The notes below the pieces were generated by a model. That model saw only the letters and a program-made list of their open reading frames with translations. It searched no databases and had not been told where the DNA came from. Below are positions 14,603 to 15,846 of a stretch of 15,846 nucleotides of DNA, in pieces; the first letter of the stretch is position 1, and each line of letters starts with the position of its first letter. The position numbers were made by a program, and so were the translations under genes. This DNA is from Sulfurovum sp. (lineage in GTDB: Bacteria; Campylobacterota; Campylobacteria; Campylobacterales; Sulfurovaceae): assembly GCA_003978375.1 (NCBI GenBank), contig QNZW01000137.1:1-15846 (forward strand), in the 5' to 3' direction.

Positions 14603-15846
14603 TTGAACTATCGATTTGAACAAATAGACTACAAAAACAATACATTAGAGTATATAACACCTCATAAAAATACTAATGTTACGGCTACTGTAGCTATTGT
14701 TATTCATGTTTTTTATAGTGATATATGGCAAGATGAACTTAAAAAATATCTTGAGAATATTACTGTAAATTTTGATCTTTATCTTACTGTGCCTGAGGGT
14801 ATGCCAGAGGATGAAATGGTTCAAATCATAAAAGCGTATCCTACAGCTACTGTTTATAGGGCAGAAAATAGAGGACGAGATGTTTTGCCTTTTTTGCAAG
14901 TCATGCATACGATTGGCATAGAGACATATGCGTATATTTGTAAATTGCACACAAAAAAAACAGGCAATAGCCCATTGGGAAATGTATGGCGTAAATTACT
15001 CTATTTTGACTTAATTGGATCAAACAAGATAGTAGAGGAGAGTCTAAATCTATTTCAAACAATGCCTGATGTTGGGATGATTACGGGTAAAAATACTATT
15101 TTAGATTCCAAGAGGTATACCTATGGTAATAATGAAAAACTTCATAGGTTAAGTAAACTTTTAGAGATACGTATCCCTCAAGATTATTTTTTCCCTGCTG
15201 GTACTATGTTTTGGACTAGAGCAGATATTATTGCTCCTATGGTGACGTTATTTTCACAAAATTATCTTGAATTTGAAGAAGAAGCAGGACAAAAAGATGA
15301 TACCTTAGCCCATGCGATAGAGCGTTTTTTTGGTATCCTTTGTCAAGAAAAACACCAAAAAATTATACAAAGTCCTTCTGATTATGCTGCTTTGAATACA
15401 CAAACGTTAGATGAATTGGCTGCATTGGTACTCTCTCAGCAGTATGCAGGTAAAGACATGTATGCAGCACAAAAACAATATGTTCAAGAACTTGAAGCTT
15501 TAACTGAGTCAATGAGATTGAAAAATAGACTTAAACGTTTGCTTCCTAAAAAGGCTATTTTTTTGGCAAAAAAAGCACGAAAAGCACCACAAAAAATAAC
15601 AAAAATAGCCAAAGTGCTCAAACATAATCCCCATGTGTTAAAAAAAGTATTTTACTATGCAAGTAGAGGAGAATTGGGATATCTTTTTACAAAAATAAGA
15701 GAAAAAAGTAACCTTAATCTCTCTCAAGCAGAACAACTTACTGAAGTAGAGAATGGCCACTATTTTATACCATTTGAAAAAGAAATATATGCGTTAGAGT
15801 ATGGTACCATAGATATCATCATCCCTGTGTATAATGGATACCAATA
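14603..15846 (+). CDS. RgpF-type rhamnan synthesis protein fused to GT2 domain (partial, 3' end outside window)
   Basis: An open frame of 414 codons runs off the window end. It starts at TTG 14603, with GAGG at 14591-14594 eight bases upstream; an in-frame TAA at 14573 limits any earlier start and no ATG is available nearby. Residues 25-260 match the RgpF family, with AIVIHVFYSDIW (31-42), FDLYLTVPEG (57-66), YRAENRGRDVLPFLQ (85-99), YICKLHTKKTG (111-121), FFPAGTMFWTRADI (196-209) and AHAIERFFG (236-244). A basic linker (about 305-400) then leads to IDIIIPVYNGY at 403-413, the opening of a GT2 glycosyltransferase domain. RgpF proteins act in rhamnose-containing polysaccharide synthesis. This one is probably a multi-domain transferase acting late in the same operon. 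The start lies 60 bases after ugd, with no terminator between. The GT2 part cannot be judged further. Confidence 0.88.
   Translation, partial: MNYRFEQIDYKNNTLEYITPHKNTNVTATVAIVIHVFYSDIWQDELKKYLENITVNFDLYLTVPEGMPEDEMVQIIKAYPTATVYRAENRGRDVLPFLQVMHTIGIETYAYICKLHTKKTGNSPLGNVWRKLLYFDLIGSNKIVEESLNLFQTMPDVGMITGKNTILDSKRYTYGNNEKLHRLSKLLEIRIPQDYFFPAGTMFWTRADIIAPMVTLFSQNYLEFEEEAGQKDDTLAHAIERFFGILCQEKHQKIIQSPSDYAALNTQTLDELAALVLSQQYAGKDMYAAQKQYVQELEALTESMRLKNRLKRLLPKKAIFLAKKARKAPQKITKIAKVLKHNPHVLKKVFYYASRGELGYLFTKIREKSNLNLSQAEQLTEVENGHYFIPFEKEIYALEYGTIDIIIPVYNGYQ

Noticed and set aside
14645..14950. Minus-strand 101-codon open frame near the right end
   Set aside because: It is antisense to the clearly recognisable RgpF-like coding sequence.

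Overview
The window looks like an accessory stretch from a low-GC Gram-negative bacterium, most likely a Campylobacterota member of the Sulfurovum/Sulfurimonas type. This is inferred from the AT-rich codon use, an OprD-type porin ending in Phe, the GAGGAG ribosome binding sites and the gene mix. I could not run a database search, so family names rest on motifs read by eye.

Left part (1-3108): a small unrecognised four-helix membrane protein on the minus strand; a plus-strand exported DUF3108-like protein; and a minus-strand two-component pair (OmpR-type regulator and a short histidine kinase) that overlap by ATGA.

Middle (3109-7741): a 306-base divergent control region separates the two-component pair from a plus-strand operon. 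That operon encodes a TAXI-type TRAP solute-binding protein, a fused TRAP permease and an OprD-type outer-membrane porin. Together these make a complete uptake route across both membranes, probably for an organic acid, and the neighbouring two-component pair is the obvious candidate regulator. The control region holds two exact ATGCTATTTT repeats spaced 11 bp apart just upstream of a TATACT -10 box, the classic arrangement for an OmpR/PhoB-type activator. It also contains several inverted repeats.

Right part (7742-15846): after a hairpin, a tightly packed plus-strand surface-glycan operon begins. Its order is a YfhO-like multi-spanning membrane protein (broken by a frameshift near 9950), a DPM1/CsbB-like GT2 with two C-terminal helices, a GT4, an AglD/MprF-type flippase-like membrane protein, UDP-glucose 6-dehydrogenase, and an RgpF-type rhamnan-synthesis protein running into a GT2 domain at the window edge. 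Most genes overlap by ATGA. The YfhO + GT2 pair resembles a polyprenyl-phosphate-sugar glycosylation module of the CsbB/YfhO or Gtr kind. UDP-glucuronate made by Ugd would feed the same glycan.

I see no mobile element, CRISPR array, tRNA or rRNA. Nothing here is clearly a wholly new system. The most interesting points are the regulatory architecture at 3109-3414, the kinase without a periplasmic sensor domain beside a TRAP transporter, and the frameshifted YfhO homologue.
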